Origin: Ameyamaea chiangmaiensis
Lineage (GTDB): Bacteria; Pseudomonadota; Alphaproteobacteria; Acetobacterales; Acetobacteraceae
Direction of reading: 5' to 3'
NCBI RefSeq assembly: GCF_025995235.1
Contig: NZ_BAPT01000010.1
Span: 62,001-126,000 of the forward strand
Length of the DNA: 64,000 nucleotides
The notes under the pieces are model-generated. The model was not told where the DNA came from and did no database searches. It was given only the letters and a program-made list of their open reading frames with translations. The position numbers and the translations under genes are program-made. Shown piece by piece: positions 41,966 through 50,682 of the stretch. Each line of letters starts with the position of its first letter. Position 1 is the stretch's first letter.

Positions 41966-42403
41966 GGCGGCTGATGCCCCATTCGTTGCGTGATATCGCG
42001 CATGCTCTGGTCTCTGTCTGTCCGTGTTCAGAAGGCGTACTGACGGGTTTAGGTCAGCAGACATAAAAATACATAAAAGAGACATAAAACAAGAGGGCGC
42101 ACACGACATCCGGCCCGCAGAGGCGAGAATGACTATTTCTTAATAGAGCGCGCGCGGCATCTCCTGTTGTTTGCGGGAAAGAATGAATTTTTCTTTAGAG
42201 TTTGCATCACTGTTCGCACCGGAGCGCGAATTTCAGCGATTATCAGGTGGCTTCGACACTCAGGACTTGCCACGAACATCTATGATAGCCAGAGAAAAAA
42301 ACATATAACGACACGTCAGGAGCAGTGGAGGCAACTCTCTATCGTCGCGCGATAAGCGTGACGGATGCGCCGGTGGACGCCGCCCCCGTGCCGGCCGCAA
42401 GGC
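41966..42403. other. 438-nt intergenic region upstream of the RND operon
   Basis: No convincing gene lies here. The region is AT-rich compared with its surroundings and holds the ACATAAAA repeats described separately, an inverted repeat (AAAGAA and TTCTTT around 42179-42197), and presumably the promoter of the RND operon and the 3' end of the flagellar transcript. A 62-codon plus-strand frame at 42167 has no good start site or recognisable product. Confidence 0.6.
42061..42089 (-). promoter_or_regulatory. Three phased ACATAAAA repeats upstream of the RND operon
   Basis: ACATAAAA occurs at 42061-42068, 42071-42078 and 42082-42089, with start-to-start spacing of 10 and 11 nt, one helical turn each. 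On the coding strand this reads as three TTTTATGT units 96-124 nt upstream of the permease ATG. Spacing of this kind is common for cooperative regulator binding or for intrinsic DNA curvature. Confidence 0.5.
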
Positions 42404-43165
42404 TCAGAAGGGCAGTATGGCGTCCAGAACCTGCTGCCCGTAGCGTGGTGTCTGGATCTGGGTCAGTTGCCCGCGTCCGCCATAGGATATGCGCGCCTCG
42501 GCCATCCTGTCGTGGGAGATGGTGTTGTCCGCCGTTATATCCTGCGGCCGAACGATCCCACTGACGGTCAGTTCGCGCAATTCCGAATTGACGCGGACTT
42601 CCTGTTTTGCAATCACAACGAAGTTGCCGTTGGGCAACACCTGCGTGATTGTGCCTGCCAGACTGAGGGTGATCGCCTCGTTACGTGTGATCTGCCCGGT
42701 GGCGGTGTTGCCGTCATTGCTGGTCGTGGACAGTGAGTTCGCGCCTGTCAGGTGGCTGACGATTTTTTGCTTGATCCCAAAGAGATTGGGAATGCCCATG
42801 CTCTGGCTGTTGGCACGCGACGCCGTGGTATCGTTAACCACAGTGGCATTGTCGCTGATTTCGACCAGAATCGTAATCAGATCCCCGACCTGGGCCGCAC
42901 GCTGGTCCTTGAAGAATGCGCGGCTGCCGGGTCGCCACAGACTGGCCAGTTCGCTCGGCGGCGGCTGCAAGGGCGGCATCGGCATGGTAATCGGCCGATA
43001 ATTGGGGGACAGGGTCGGATCCTGCACCTGCGTCATGCGGGGCGGCCGTCCAATCTCGGACAGTGTTCCCAACGTTCCGCATCCTGCCAGTAGGACAGGC
43101 AGCAGCAAGAGCGGCAGGCCCCACGTGTGGCGCAGGCGTGGCCCTGACCGGTCAGAGTTGAGCAT
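42404..43165 (-). CDS. flgH: Flagellar L-ring lipoprotein FlgH
   Basis: The 253-residue protein forms the flagellar L-ring in the outer membrane. It has a signal peptide with lipobox LLAGC (LLLPVLLAGCGTLG). Family motifs follow: SLWRPGSRAFFKDQRAAQVG, DLITILVEISDNATV, then SLAGTITQVLPNGNFVVIAK and TVSGIVRPQDITADNTI, ending in YGGRGQLTQIQTPRYGQQVL. The start overlaps the flgA stop by 14 nt. It is the last gene of the flgFGAH unit in this window. Confidence 0.95.
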   Translation of the reverse strand: MLNSDRSGPRLRHTWGLPLLLLPVLLAGCGTLGTLSEIGRPPRMTQVQDPTLSPNYRPITMPMPPLQPPPSELASLWRPGSRAFFKDQRAAQVGDLITILVEISDNATVVNDTTASRANSQSMGIPNLFGIKQKIVSHLTGANSLSTTSNDGNTATGQITRNEAITLSLAGTITQVLPNGNFVVIAKQEVRVNSELRELTVSGIVRPQDITADNTISHDRMAEARISYGGRGQLTQIQTPRYGQQVLDAILPF

Positions 43166-44153
43166 GATGGTTCGCCACGGTGAAGGCCCCGCGATCGTTC
43201 ATCGGGGTTGGTATAGACCCCGGCTGGATTTCCACCTGTCCCCGATCGATGACCGTCCCCAGCATCATGACGTGAGAGCCCGGATTGGCCACGTGGATCG
43301 GATCGCCGGTACCGGCGTCTTCCAGGGCGACCCCGGACGCCGTGATCCGAAGATTGTCGGCCGTATAAATCAGTATCACGGGGGCACCCTTATGGATCAC
43401 GTGGGGACGCTCCATAGATGTCCGTGTGAGGGGCTGTCCGGCCGCGATCGGACGCCGTGCGATCATCCCGTCCATGTCGCCAGGTGCAAGCACCGCGTCT
43501 TTGGGCAGATCGCGCGACAGGCAGTCCGCCATCACGACATTATCGGGTGTGATGGCATCTCCGCTCTGAACGGCATGGCGAAGTTCCACGGCCCGTGCGG
43601 GGATATCGATGGTGCCGGTCAACCGCAGCACGATCGGTGTCGTGTCGCCGGGAAACTCAAGCGTCGCCTGAAAGCGGCTGCCACCCAGGCCGGACACGTC
43701 CAGCGACCGGACCGTCGGCGGACCCGTGAATCCTATCGGCACGAGCGTGTCGGGAAAGGGTGCCACCATGACGCGGGCGCTGTCCGGTGTGCCCCGGTCA
43801 TGGAGAACGCCTGCCATGACGGTTGCCATGTCCTCCCGCGTGACCAGGCGACTGGCCCGCGTGACGACCGCGTGTGCCAGATGGCCGTCGTTTGACCAAT
43901 CGATCCCATATTGCGCGGCGATGGCTTGTAACTGGGCGGCTCCGATATCGAAGCTCCCCCCCAGCGGGGGGGCATCGCCCAGATCCGCGTCGTTCGTCGG
44001 CGGCACGTCGGAAAACAGATCGGACAGATGAACCCGGGTTCCGTCGACGCTGATCCGTGGTCGGACAGTCGCCGCGCGAGCGTCGTGACACAGAGAGACC
44101 CCGAACAGAAGAGTGGCGGCCACTGGCAGAACAATGGAACGGATCGACCGCAT
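43152..44153 (-). CDS. flgA: Flagellar P-ring assembly chaperone FlgA
   Basis: The 333-residue periplasmic protein helps P-ring (FlgI) assembly around the rod. A signal peptide (VLPVAATLLFGVSLCHDARA) opens the sequence. The C-terminal SAF domain is recognisable: AVELRHAVQSGDAITPDNVV, DMDGMIARRPIAAGQPLTRT, then VHKGAPVILIYTADNLRITA-type strands and GVALEDAGTGDPIHVANPGS. It is longer than enterobacterial FlgA (about 220) but typical for alphaproteobacteria. It follows flgG by 10 nt. Confidence 0.92.
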   Translation of the reverse strand: MRSIRSIVLPVAATLLFGVSLCHDARAATVRPRISVDGTRVHLSDLFSDVPPTNDADLGDAPPLGGSFDIGAAQLQAIAAQYGIDWSNDGHLAHAVVTRASRLVTREDMATVMAGVLHDRGTPDSARVMVAPFPDTLVPIGFTGPPTVRSLDVSGLGGSRFQATLEFPGDTTPIVLRLTGTIDIPARAVELRHAVQSGDAITPDNVVMADCLSRDLPKDAVLAPGDMDGMIARRPIAAGQPLTRTSMERPHVIHKGAPVILIYTADNLRITASGVALEDAGTGDPIHVANPGSHVMMLGTVIDRGQVEIQPGSIPTPMNDRGAFTVANHHAQL

Positions 44154-44163
44154 CTGGAGGGCG

Positions 44164-44949
44164 TTACTGCAGGTTCGTCAGGGTCTGCATCATCTGGTCC
44201 GATGCGGTAATGACCTTGCTGTTCATTTCGTAAGCGCGCTGCGCCGTGATCAGGTCCGTGATCTCGGTGACCACGTTGACGTTCGACGTCTCAATGTAAC
44301 CCTGCTGCACGTTGCCATAACCAATGGTATTGGGATTGCCGGTTATCGGATTGCCCGATGCCTCAGTCTGGGTGAACAGGTTCTGTCCCATCGCGGCGAG
44401 ACCGTTGGGATTGGGAAAGTCGGCGAGCTGGATCTGGCCGAGAATCTGCGGTGTCGTCTGGCCCACGATCGTGGCCTCGATCTGGCCGGAGTTGTCGACG
44501 GATATGGACTGCGCATTGTTGGGGACGGTGATCGGCGGCGACAGGGGATAGCCGTCCGATGTCACGATTTCACCGGAATTCGACAGGGAAAATGTCCCGT
44601 CCCGCGTATAGGCGGTTTCGCCGGAGGGCAGGCTGATCTGAAAATAGCCTGTTCCCTGAATGGCGAAATCGAGGCTGTTACTGGTCTGTTCGAGATTGCC
44701 CTGTTCATTGATCGCGTAAATCGCTGCGGTCTTCACCCCCAGACCCACCTGCGCACCGGAGGGAACAATGGTGCCGGTATCCGAACTTGTCGTGCCGACA
44801 CGGCGCAGATCCTGATAGATCAGGTCCTGAAACTCCGCCCGGCGCCGCTTGTAGCCGGTTGTGGTCATGTTCGCGATGTTATTGGAAATGGTTTCGACGT
44901 TGGTCTGCTGGGCCTGCATGCCCGTGCCGGCGATATCGAGTGAACGCAT
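44164..44949 (-). CDS. flgG: Flagellar distal rod protein FlgG
   Basis: The 261-residue protein polymerises into the distal rod of the flagellar basal body. The N-terminal helix motif is MRSLDIAGTGMQAQQTNVET with ISNNIANMTTTGYKRRRAEF. The FlgG-specific stretch GVKTAAIYAINEQGNLEQTS is present. The C-terminal helix reads NVNVVTEITDLITAQRAYEM with NSKVITASDQMMQTL. All three parts match full-length FlgG. It lies 26 nt after flgF and 10 nt before flgA. Confidence 0.96.
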   Translation of the reverse strand: MRSLDIAGTGMQAQQTNVETISNNIANMTTTGYKRRRAEFQDLIYQDLRRVGTTSSDTGTIVPSGAQVGLGVKTAAIYAINEQGNLEQTSNSLDFAIQGTGYFQISLPSGETAYTRDGTFSLSNSGEIVTSDGYPLSPPITVPNNAQSISVDNSGQIEATIVGQTTPQILGQIQLADFPNPNGLAAMGQNLFTQTEASGNPITGNPNTIGYGNVQQGYIETSNVNVVTEITDLITAQRAYEMNSKVITASDQMMQTLTNLQ

Positions 44950-44975
44950 CTGTCTTTTCCTTGAGGCTGGGGCGG

Positions 44976-45716
44976 TCAGGACATGACCTGTGCGATCTTG
45001 TCGATCGCGTTCTGCTGACGCTTTCCCTCGTCCTCGACGAAGCGCATGACGGCGGTGTAGTCACGCTGGATCTGAAGCATATGCGTCATCTCGGCCATGG
45101 CCTGGACGGTGCTGCCCTCGACCATCCCCTGGACGATTTTCGGCGTGGTGCTCTGCCGCGTGCCGGACCGGCTTTTGAACAGCCGGTTGCCCTGCGCCAG
45201 AAGCTGGTTCGTATCGTCCGCCTCGACCACACCGATATAGGCGGCAACCCCGCTCTCGGTCGTCAGGGTGCCGTCCGCGCTGATGGTCACGCTCTTGTCG
45301 GTCGGTTGCAGACGCACCGGTTGACCCAGCCGGTCCAGAAGCGCGTTACCGCTCTCGTCGGCGATCGTGCCATCGGACAGGCGTTGAAAGCGCCCGGCGC
45401 GCGTCAGGCGCACCCCGTCGGTGGTCTGGACGGAGAAATAGCCCGAGCCGCCGAGGGCCAGGTCCAGCGGGTTGCCGGTCGCCTGCATCGGGCCCTGGCT
45501 CTGGTCGCGATATGTCGCGAGATCCTGCGTGAACTGATAGGTCGATCCGCCCTGCGGCGTCGTGGCGCTGTCCTGCCGGACCAGATAGTCGGAAAACAGC
45601 CCGTGTTCGGCCTTGTATCCGCTGGTCGATGCGTTGGCGATATTGGTCGCGACCATCGACAGGGCGCGGTCGGCGGTATCGAGGCGCGATAGGGCGATAT
45701 AGGTCGGATTGTCCAC
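44976..45716 (-). CDS. flgF: Flagellar proximal rod protein FlgF
   Basis: The 246-residue protein forms part of the proximal rod. GTG 45716 is chosen (reading VDNPTYIALSRLDTADRAL), with AAGGGA about 11 nt upstream; ATG 45749/45746 are in-frame alternatives that add 10-11 basic residues. Rod motifs are visible: VATNIANASTSGYKAEHGLF, NPLDLALGGSGYFSVQTTDG, and the C-terminal helix TVQAMAEMTHMLQIQRDYTA. The open frame runs far upstream into the antisense of icd, but that part is not coding. It begins the flgFGAH unit. Confidence 0.9.
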   Translation of the reverse strand: MDNPTYIALSRLDTADRALSMVATNIANASTSGYKAEHGLFSDYLVRQDSATTPQGGSTYQFTQDLATYRDQSQGPMQATGNPLDLALGGSGYFSVQTTDGVRLTRAGRFQRLSDGTIADESGNALLDRLGQPVRLQPTDKSVTISADGTLTTESGVAAYIGVVEADDTNQLLAQGNRLFKSRSGTRQSTTPKIVQGMVEGSTVQAMAEMTHMLQIQRDYTAVMRFVEDEGKRQQNAIDKIAQVMS

Positions 45717-45908
45717 GGGGCGAATATCCCTTGTTCGTCTCCGCATCATGCCGACAAAAGGATTAACAATTTCCTTCCTGAGTGCGCGGCGAGCGAAACA
45801 CTGAAGAGGAATTGACCCATCCGTCGCTTGCAATGTCCGCCGTGCTTCGCACACTACGGACGCCCTTCCATCCGGGGTCCAGAACAAGAAAAAAAAGGAA
45901 ATGGGCTG

Positions 45909-47129
45909 ATGGCCAAAATCAAGGTCGCCGAACCTGTGGTCGAACTCGACGGCGACGAGATGACCCGCGTGATCTGGGGTTTCATCCGCGACAGGCTGAT
46001 TCTTCCCTATCTCGATATCGATCTGAGATACTACGATCTCGGCATCGAAAGCCGCGACCGGACGGACGATCACGTGACCGTCGAGGCGGCCGAGGCGATC
46101 CGCACGTACGGCGTGGGCGTGAAATGCGCCACCATCACGCCGGATGAGGACCGGGTGAAGGAGTTCGACCTGAAGAAGATGTGGCGCTCCCCCAACGGGA
46201 CAATTCGCAACATCCTCGACGGCACCATTTTTCGCGAGCCGATCATCTGCAACAACGTGCCACGTCTGGTGCCGCACTGGAGCCAGCCGATCGTCATTGG
46301 CCGCCATGCCTACGGCGATATCTACCGCGCAGTCGAGACCCGTATTCCGGGACCGGGCGCGCTGAGCATGACCTTTACGCCGCAGGACGGCTCCGCGCCG
46401 ATCGAACTGGCCGTGCACGACTTCAAGGGAGAAGGCGTGGCGCTGGGGATGCACAACACCCGCGCGTCGATCGAGGGATTCGCCCGTGCGTCGTTCGCCT
46501 ACGGCCGGGATCGCGGTTTTCCGGTCTATCTTTCGACCAAGAACACCATCCTCAAGGCCTATGATGGTATGTTCAAGGACGTCTTCCAGTCGATCTTCGA
46601 TGCCGAGTTCAAGGCCGATTTCGACCGCCTCGGACTGACGTACGAACACCGGCTGATCGACGACATGGTGGCCTGCGCGCTGAAATGGCGTGGCGGCTAT
46701 GTCTGGGCGTGCAAGAACTACGACGGCGACGTGCAGAGCGATATCGTCGCGCAGGGCTTCGGCAGCCTCGGCCTGATGACCTCCGTGCTGCTCGACCCCA
46801 CCGGATCTGTCGTGGAGTCGGAGGCGGCGCACGGCACGGTCACGCGTCATTACCGCGAACATCTGAAGGGGCGCGCGACCAGCACGAATCCGATCGCCTC
46901 GATCTTCGCCTGGACGCGGGGACTGGCCTATCGGGGTCGGTTCGACAACACGCCCGATGTCACGCATTTCGCCCAGACACTGGAAAGCGTCTGTATCGAG
47001 GCTGTCGAGGATGGTCAGATGACGCGCGACCTTGCGACTCTGGTGGGTGAAGGGACCCCCTGGATGACCACGGAGGCCTTCCTCGCCGCACTCGATGAGC
47101 GTCTGACCAGGCAGATGGCGGCGGCCTAA
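45909..47129 (+). CDS. icd: NADP-dependent isocitrate dehydrogenase
   Basis: The 406-residue TCA-cycle enzyme converts isocitrate to 2-oxoglutarate. It starts at ATG 45909 after AAGGAAATGGGCTG. It is of the dimeric type shared by alphaproteobacteria and mitochondria: VAEPVVELDGDEMTRVIWGF, the substrate loop WRSPNGTIRNILDGTIFREP, the metal-binding region HRLIDDMVACALKWRGGYVW, and AHGTVTRHYREHLKGR. Length and motifs are normal. It is divergent from flgF across 192 nt that hold the promoters for both units. Confidence 0.95.
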   Translation: MAKIKVAEPVVELDGDEMTRVIWGFIRDRLILPYLDIDLRYYDLGIESRDRTDDHVTVEAAEAIRTYGVGVKCATITPDEDRVKEFDLKKMWRSPNGTIRNILDGTIFREPIICNNVPRLVPHWSQPIVIGRHAYGDIYRAVETRIPGPGALSMTFTPQDGSAPIELAVHDFKGEGVALGMHNTRASIEGFARASFAYGRDRGFPVYLSTKNTILKAYDGMFKDVFQSIFDAEFKADFDRLGLTYEHRLIDDMVACALKWRGGYVWACKNYDGDVQSDIVAQGFGSLGLMTSVLLDPTGSVVESEAAHGTVTRHYREHLKGRATSTNPIASIFAWTRGLAYRGRFDNTPDVTHFAQTLESVCIEAVEDGQMTRDLATLVGEGTPWMTTEAFLAALDERLTRQMAAA

Positions 47130-47191
47130 GGCAGAACCGGGTTTGAGTGGATACGTTCAAATATTTGAAAAGAATTGATAAATAATGAACG

Positions 47192-47231
47192 GGAGCCATT
47201 CCGCCGGACCAGGGTTCGGTGGAATGGCTCC
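47192..47231. terminator. Hairpin between convergent icd and DUF482 genes
   Basis: GGAGCCATTCC (47192-47202) pairs with GGAATGGCTCC (47221-47231), and three more pairs (one G-U) extend the stem inward. It lies between two convergent stop codons, and an AT-rich stretch adjoins it on the left side. It probably acts as a terminator for the minus-strand gene and perhaps for icd. A perfect palindrome TTCAAATATTTGAA sits just left of it at 47156-47169. Confidence 0.6.
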
Positions 47232-47236
47232 GGGCC

Positions 47237-48400
47237 TCAGTCAGGCCCGTCGTCGCGGCGATACGGCGACAGCGTGCCCAGCTCGGCCATCTCCGCGCGC
47301 ACCGCCGGGGTTTCGTGGTCCAGATACTCGGCGACGGCGGCGCGCAGGCCCGGATGCGCGATCCAATGGGCGGAGGCGGTTTCGACCGGCACGTAGCCGC
47401 GCTGGATCTTATGCTCGCCCTGCGCGCCTGCCTCCACCCGCGCCAGACCGTGTTCGATCGCGAACTCGATCGCGCGGTAATAACACAACTCGAAATGCAG
47501 GAAGGGCCAGTCCCCTTCGCAGCCCCAGTTGCGGCCGTAGAGCGTGTCACGCCCCATCAGGTTCAGGGCCCCGGCCACCGGCGTGCCTTCATGCTCGGCG
47601 ATCATCAGGACGACACGGTCGCCCAGACGTTCGGACAGCAACGGAAAGAATGCAGGCGTCAGATAGGCGCTGCCCCATTTGCGATCGATCGTCGCGCAGT
47701 AGAACCGGTAGAAGGCCTTCCAGTGGTCGGACGTGATGGCAGACCCTTGCAGGGTGCGGAACATCAGCCCGGCGGTCTGCGCGTCCCGCCGCTCGCGGCG
47801 CACGGACTTGCGCTTGCGCGACGCGAGCGCCCCCAGAAAGTCGTCGAAGGTGGCATACCCCTGGTTGTGCCAGTGAAACTGAATCCCAGAGCGCGCAAGC
47901 CAGCCGGCATCGGCCAGCTGTTCGCGCTCCTGCAGTGTGCAGAAAGTGACGTGGACCGAGGACAGGTCGAGTTCGGCGCAGGCCTGCTGCAAGGCCCCCG
48001 CCAGTGCCCGGGTGATCTCGGGCGCGGATTCGGCAAGATCGGGACGAATCATCAACCGCCGGCCCGGTACGGGCGCGAACGGCACGGCACCCTGCATCTT
48101 CGGGTAGTACGCGCCGCCCGCCTGCTGGAATGCCCGCGCCCATGCCTGATCGAAGACGTATTCGCCCCAGGAATGCGACTTGAGATAGAGCGGCACGACC
48201 GCGGCGGTCCGGCCGTCAGGCGCGATCAGACGCGCATGGCGCGGCAGCCAGCCGGTGCGCGCCGACGCCGATCCGCTGTCTTCGAGACATCCCAGATAGG
48301 CATGGCTGACGAAGGGGTTGTCGTCACCGGCGCAGGCATCCCATGCGTCGGCGGGAATATCGGCAATAGAGGGGTGAAGGGCGAGAGACCAGTCGGACAT
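47237..48400 (-). CDS. DUF482/GNAT-like acyltransferase (peptidoglycan-type N-acyltransferase)
   Basis: The 387-residue protein matches the DUF482 family, built from FemAB/GNAT-like domains. Recognisable segments are DNPFVSHAYLGCLEDSGSAS, YLKSHSWGEYVFDQAWARAF, CTLQEREQLADAGWLARSGI-like sequence, FLGALASRKRKSVRRERRDA, and the C-terminal FELCYYRAIEFAIEHGLARV followed by GAQGEHKIQRGY. The substrate is unknown; homology to FemAB suggests an amide-bond acyl transfer. No signal peptide is seen. It is separated from ridA by about 50 nt and may be co-transcribed. Confidence 0.83.
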   Translation of the reverse strand: MSDWSLALHPSIADIPADAWDACAGDDNPFVSHAYLGCLEDSGSASARTGWLPRHARLIAPDGRTAAVVPLYLKSHSWGEYVFDQAWARAFQQAGGAYYPKMQGAVPFAPVPGRRLMIRPDLAESAPEITRALAGALQQACAELDLSSVHVTFCTLQEREQLADAGWLARSGIQFHWHNQGYATFDDFLGALASRKRKSVRRERRDAQTAGLMFRTLQGSAITSDHWKAFYRFYCATIDRKWGSAYLTPAFFPLLSERLGDRVVLMIAEHEGTPVAGALNLMGRDTLYGRNWGCEGDWPFLHFELCYYRAIEFAIEHGLARVEAGAQGEHKIQRGYVPVETASAHWIAHPGLRAAVAEYLDHETPAVRAEMAELGTLSPYRRDDGPD

Positions 48401-48453
48401 GGGTCAGATATGTCTCTCGCCTTGCCGCATGGTAAGGGGTGCCGTCGAGAGGT

Positions 48454-48921
48454 TCAGCCGATTTCGAACAGGCCCTCGACCTCGACCGCGGCATCCAGCG
48501 GCAGGGACGGCACGCCGATGGTCGAGCGTGCGTGCTTGCCGGCGTCACCGAACACTGCCACGGCCAGATCGGACGCCCCGTTCATCACGGCGGCATGCGT
48601 GGTGAAGTCGGGCGTGCAGGCGATGAAGCCGCCCAGCCGTACGACGCGCCGCACGCGCGACAGGTCGCCGATCGCGGCCTGAAGCTGTGCCAGCACGTTG
48701 ATCATGCAGGCGCGTGCCGCCTCGACCCCGCGTTCGGTCGATACAGCGCCGCCAAGCTTGCCTGTGGCGAGAAGCTTGCCGTCCACCAGGGGTAACTGGC
48801 CGGACACCACCAGAGTGGACCCTGTCTGCACGGCGGCAACATAGTTGGCGACCGGCACGGCGGCCGTCGGCAGCGTGATGCCGAGGGCGGCAAGGCGGTC
48901 GGTGGGTGTGGTCTGGGTCAT
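48454..48921 (-). CDS. RidA/YjgF family enamine deaminase-like protein
   Basis: The 155-residue protein belongs to the RidA superfamily, which removes reactive enamine/imine intermediates of amino acid metabolism. Signature regions include YVAAVQTGSTLVVSGQLPLV near the N-terminus and the C-terminal DLAVAVFGDAGKHARSTIGV followed by SLPLDAAVEVEGLFEIG. The arginine that binds carboxylates in RidA is at the ARSTIG motif. At 155 residues it belongs to the longer RidA subfamilies, so the canonical reaction may differ. It follows the RNR-like gene by 18 nt. Confidence 0.85.
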   Translation of the reverse strand: MTQTTPTDRLAALGITLPTAAVPVANYVAAVQTGSTLVVSGQLPLVDGKLLATGKLGGAVSTERGVEAARACMINVLAQLQAAIGDLSRVRRVVRLGGFIACTPDFTTHAAVMNGASDLAVAVFGDAGKHARSTIGVPSLPLDAAVEVEGLFEIG

Positions 48922-48939
48922 CGATAAGATCCTGTATGG

Positions 48940-50505
48940 TCAGCTGACGAGACGTAGCCGGGCGCGTCGGCCCCCGGACGGTGGGTGATCCGGCGTGGCC
49001 TCGGGCAGTTCGAGCGGCAGCATCGGAACGCCTTCGGGTGCCTCATCGCGATGGGGCGCGTCCGGCAGACGCTTGCCTAGATAGGCATCGGACAGGGCCC
49101 GAAACGCGTAGTCAAGGAGCGACGTGGCATAGGAGGCGACCGGATCGCCTTCCACCGTGCCCCCGGGGCCGAAGCGCGTATAGGCGAACGCGTCCACATA
49201 GGCATCAAGCGGCGCGCCGTATTGCAGGCCGATGCTGACTGACTGGCTGAAACAGTCCATCAGTCCGCGGACCATGGGGCTTTCCCGGGCCGGGGTCAGG
49301 CTAACTTCGCCGAGTGTCCCGTCTTCGTACTCCCCGGTGCGCAGGAACAGCTTGTGCCCCCCGACACTTGCTTTCTGGCTGAAACCGCCATGACGGGCGG
49401 GTAGCGGACGGTGCGCACCGCGCTCGTTGGACAGCCTCGCGCGCATTGGCAGCGACAGGGGCTCCGGGCGCGCCGGCAGGCGATCGACGAAGCCGGCCAG
49501 AGCCCGGTGCATCGCCAGATGAGCGTCAGGCCCAGGCAGCGGCAGCACCGGCTCGCCCGCCAGACTGAGCGCCAGGGCGGCTTCCGGCGTCAGACCGCGC
49601 GCGGCCAGACGGGCACGCGTGCTCAGCGCCAGATGGCCATCCGCGCTCAAGGGCGAGAACGCCGGCGCAAGACCGCAGGTCTCCACCCCCAGCAGGCCAT
49701 CCACCGGGCCCGGCGTCGAAAACCCGGTCTCGATGCGCGACAGGGGGGCGTCGGTCAGGACCGCGGCCTCACTCCAGATGGCACGGGCCACGGCGGCCAG
49801 CCCGGGCACGACCGAGCGCTGCGGGGGCAGCGGCACGTCGTCGGCGCCGCGCCCGGCATGTGCGACCAGCGTCGTCAGGGCCGCGAGGCAGCATGCCGTA
49901 TCGCGTCCGGCCTCGCTGTCATAATCCAGCCCGAGAAGCGCCAGGCAGGCGTCCAGGTTGGTCAGCAGCAGGTCCGCGACGGGGGACTGAGGCACCGGAC
50001 TGGTCTCCGGGGCCGCCAGCGTCCGACGTGGCGGCAGGTCGAGCAGCGGCAGCTCGCCGTTGCGCAGGTCGTCGCTTTCGCGCGCGATCACACGCAGGGC
50101 GCGGCAGGCCAGTCGGACGGCGGCGACGAACTCCTCGGTGCCGAAGCCGACACCCGCCTGCACGAAGGCGGCCAGGTTCAGTACGAAGGCGGGGCGTCGT
50201 TCATGCTGGCTGTTCCAGACGGAACGCCCCGGGGCGCCCTGACGCATCAGAAGAAGATACGACAGCGAGCGTACAGGCAGGTCGTGTGTCTCAAGCGGGT
50301 CGATCCAGCGCGCCGCCTCGATGGACATCCGCACGCCGCCGCGCCCGGCGCGATCGGACTCCGCGCTGAGTTCCAGCAGCGCCTGCGCCGCGCCGTCGTC
50401 CCAGTCCGCGGGCAGGGTGACGCGCACAAGACTATCGTCGTCCGGGGTGACGGAGACCTGCGTCGTGCGCATGCGCACGCCATTCCAGTGGGTTCGAGCT
50501 GTCAT
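48940..50505 (-). CDS. Ribonucleotide reductase (NrdJ)-derived protein lacking catalytic cysteines
   Basis: The 521-residue protein is recognisable as a class II ribonucleotide reductase relative. It contains LLGLDYDSEAGRDTACCLAA, like the barrel segment GLPYDSDEGR of NrdJ, and a strongly conserved stretch near 365-455: GGHKLFLRTGEYEDGTLGEV, MDCFSQSVSIGLQYGAPLDA, YVDAFAYTRFGPGGTVEGD. The N-terminal active-site half and the C-terminal Cys-rich TSCPD tail of NrdJ are both missing, and no thiyl or thioredoxin-facing Cys pair can be seen. It is therefore likely a non-catalytic paralogue, of structural or regulatory use. Confidence 0.75.
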   Translation of the reverse strand: MTARTHWNGVRMRTTQVSVTPDDDSLVRVTLPADWDDGAAQALLELSAESDRAGRGGVRMSIEAARWIDPLETHDLPVRSLSYLLLMRQGAPGRSVWNSQHERRPAFVLNLAAFVQAGVGFGTEEFVAAVRLACRALRVIARESDDLRNGELPLLDLPPRRTLAAPETSPVPQSPVADLLLTNLDACLALLGLDYDSEAGRDTACCLAALTTLVAHAGRGADDVPLPPQRSVVPGLAAVARAIWSEAAVLTDAPLSRIETGFSTPGPVDGLLGVETCGLAPAFSPLSADGHLALSTRARLAARGLTPEAALALSLAGEPVLPLPGPDAHLAMHRALAGFVDRLPARPEPLSLPMRARLSNERGAHRPLPARHGGFSQKASVGGHKLFLRTGEYEDGTLGEVSLTPARESPMVRGLMDCFSQSVSIGLQYGAPLDAYVDAFAYTRFGPGGTVEGDPVASYATSLLDYAFRALSDAYLGKRLPDAPHRDEAPEGVPMLPLELPEATPDHPPSGGRRARLRLVS

Positions 50506-50572
50506 GCGGCGATCCTAGGCCCGGTGAAAGGGAGTTGGAAAGCAGGATATGGGGGTCTTTGGGGGATCCACA

Positions 50573-50588
50573 CCACTGTATATTGGGG
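50573..50588 (-). promoter_or_regulatory. Candidate NrdR-like box upstream of the RNR-like gene
   Basis: On the minus strand, CCCCAATATACAGTGG matches the NrdR box consensus (ACACWATATATWGTGT) at about 12 of 16 positions. It lies 68-83 nt upstream of the RNR-like start codon. Related GGATATGGGGG repeats occur at 50545-50555 and 50586-50596. NrdR normally represses ribonucleotide reductase genes as paired boxes; a clear second box is not visible. Confidence 0.35.
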
Positions 50589-50682
50589 ATATGGGGGATA
50601 AGTCACCGGACGCCCGTCGCCGGCTTGTGATCGGCCCATGGAGGGGTGCGGGGATGGACCGCGGGCGGCAAACCGGCCTAAC

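Noticed and set aside
45717..46967. Upstream extension of the flgF frame to 663 codons
   Set aside because: The extension runs antisense through icd; FlgF homology begins only at 45716.
47156..47169. Perfect palindrome TTCAAATATTTGAA
   Set aside because: It lies between two convergent genes just beside a terminator hairpin, where no promoter is expected; chance in an AT-rich stretch is likely.
49411..50601. 396-codon plus-strand frame
   Set aside because: It is antisense to the RNR-like gene, whose homology to NrdJ is clear.
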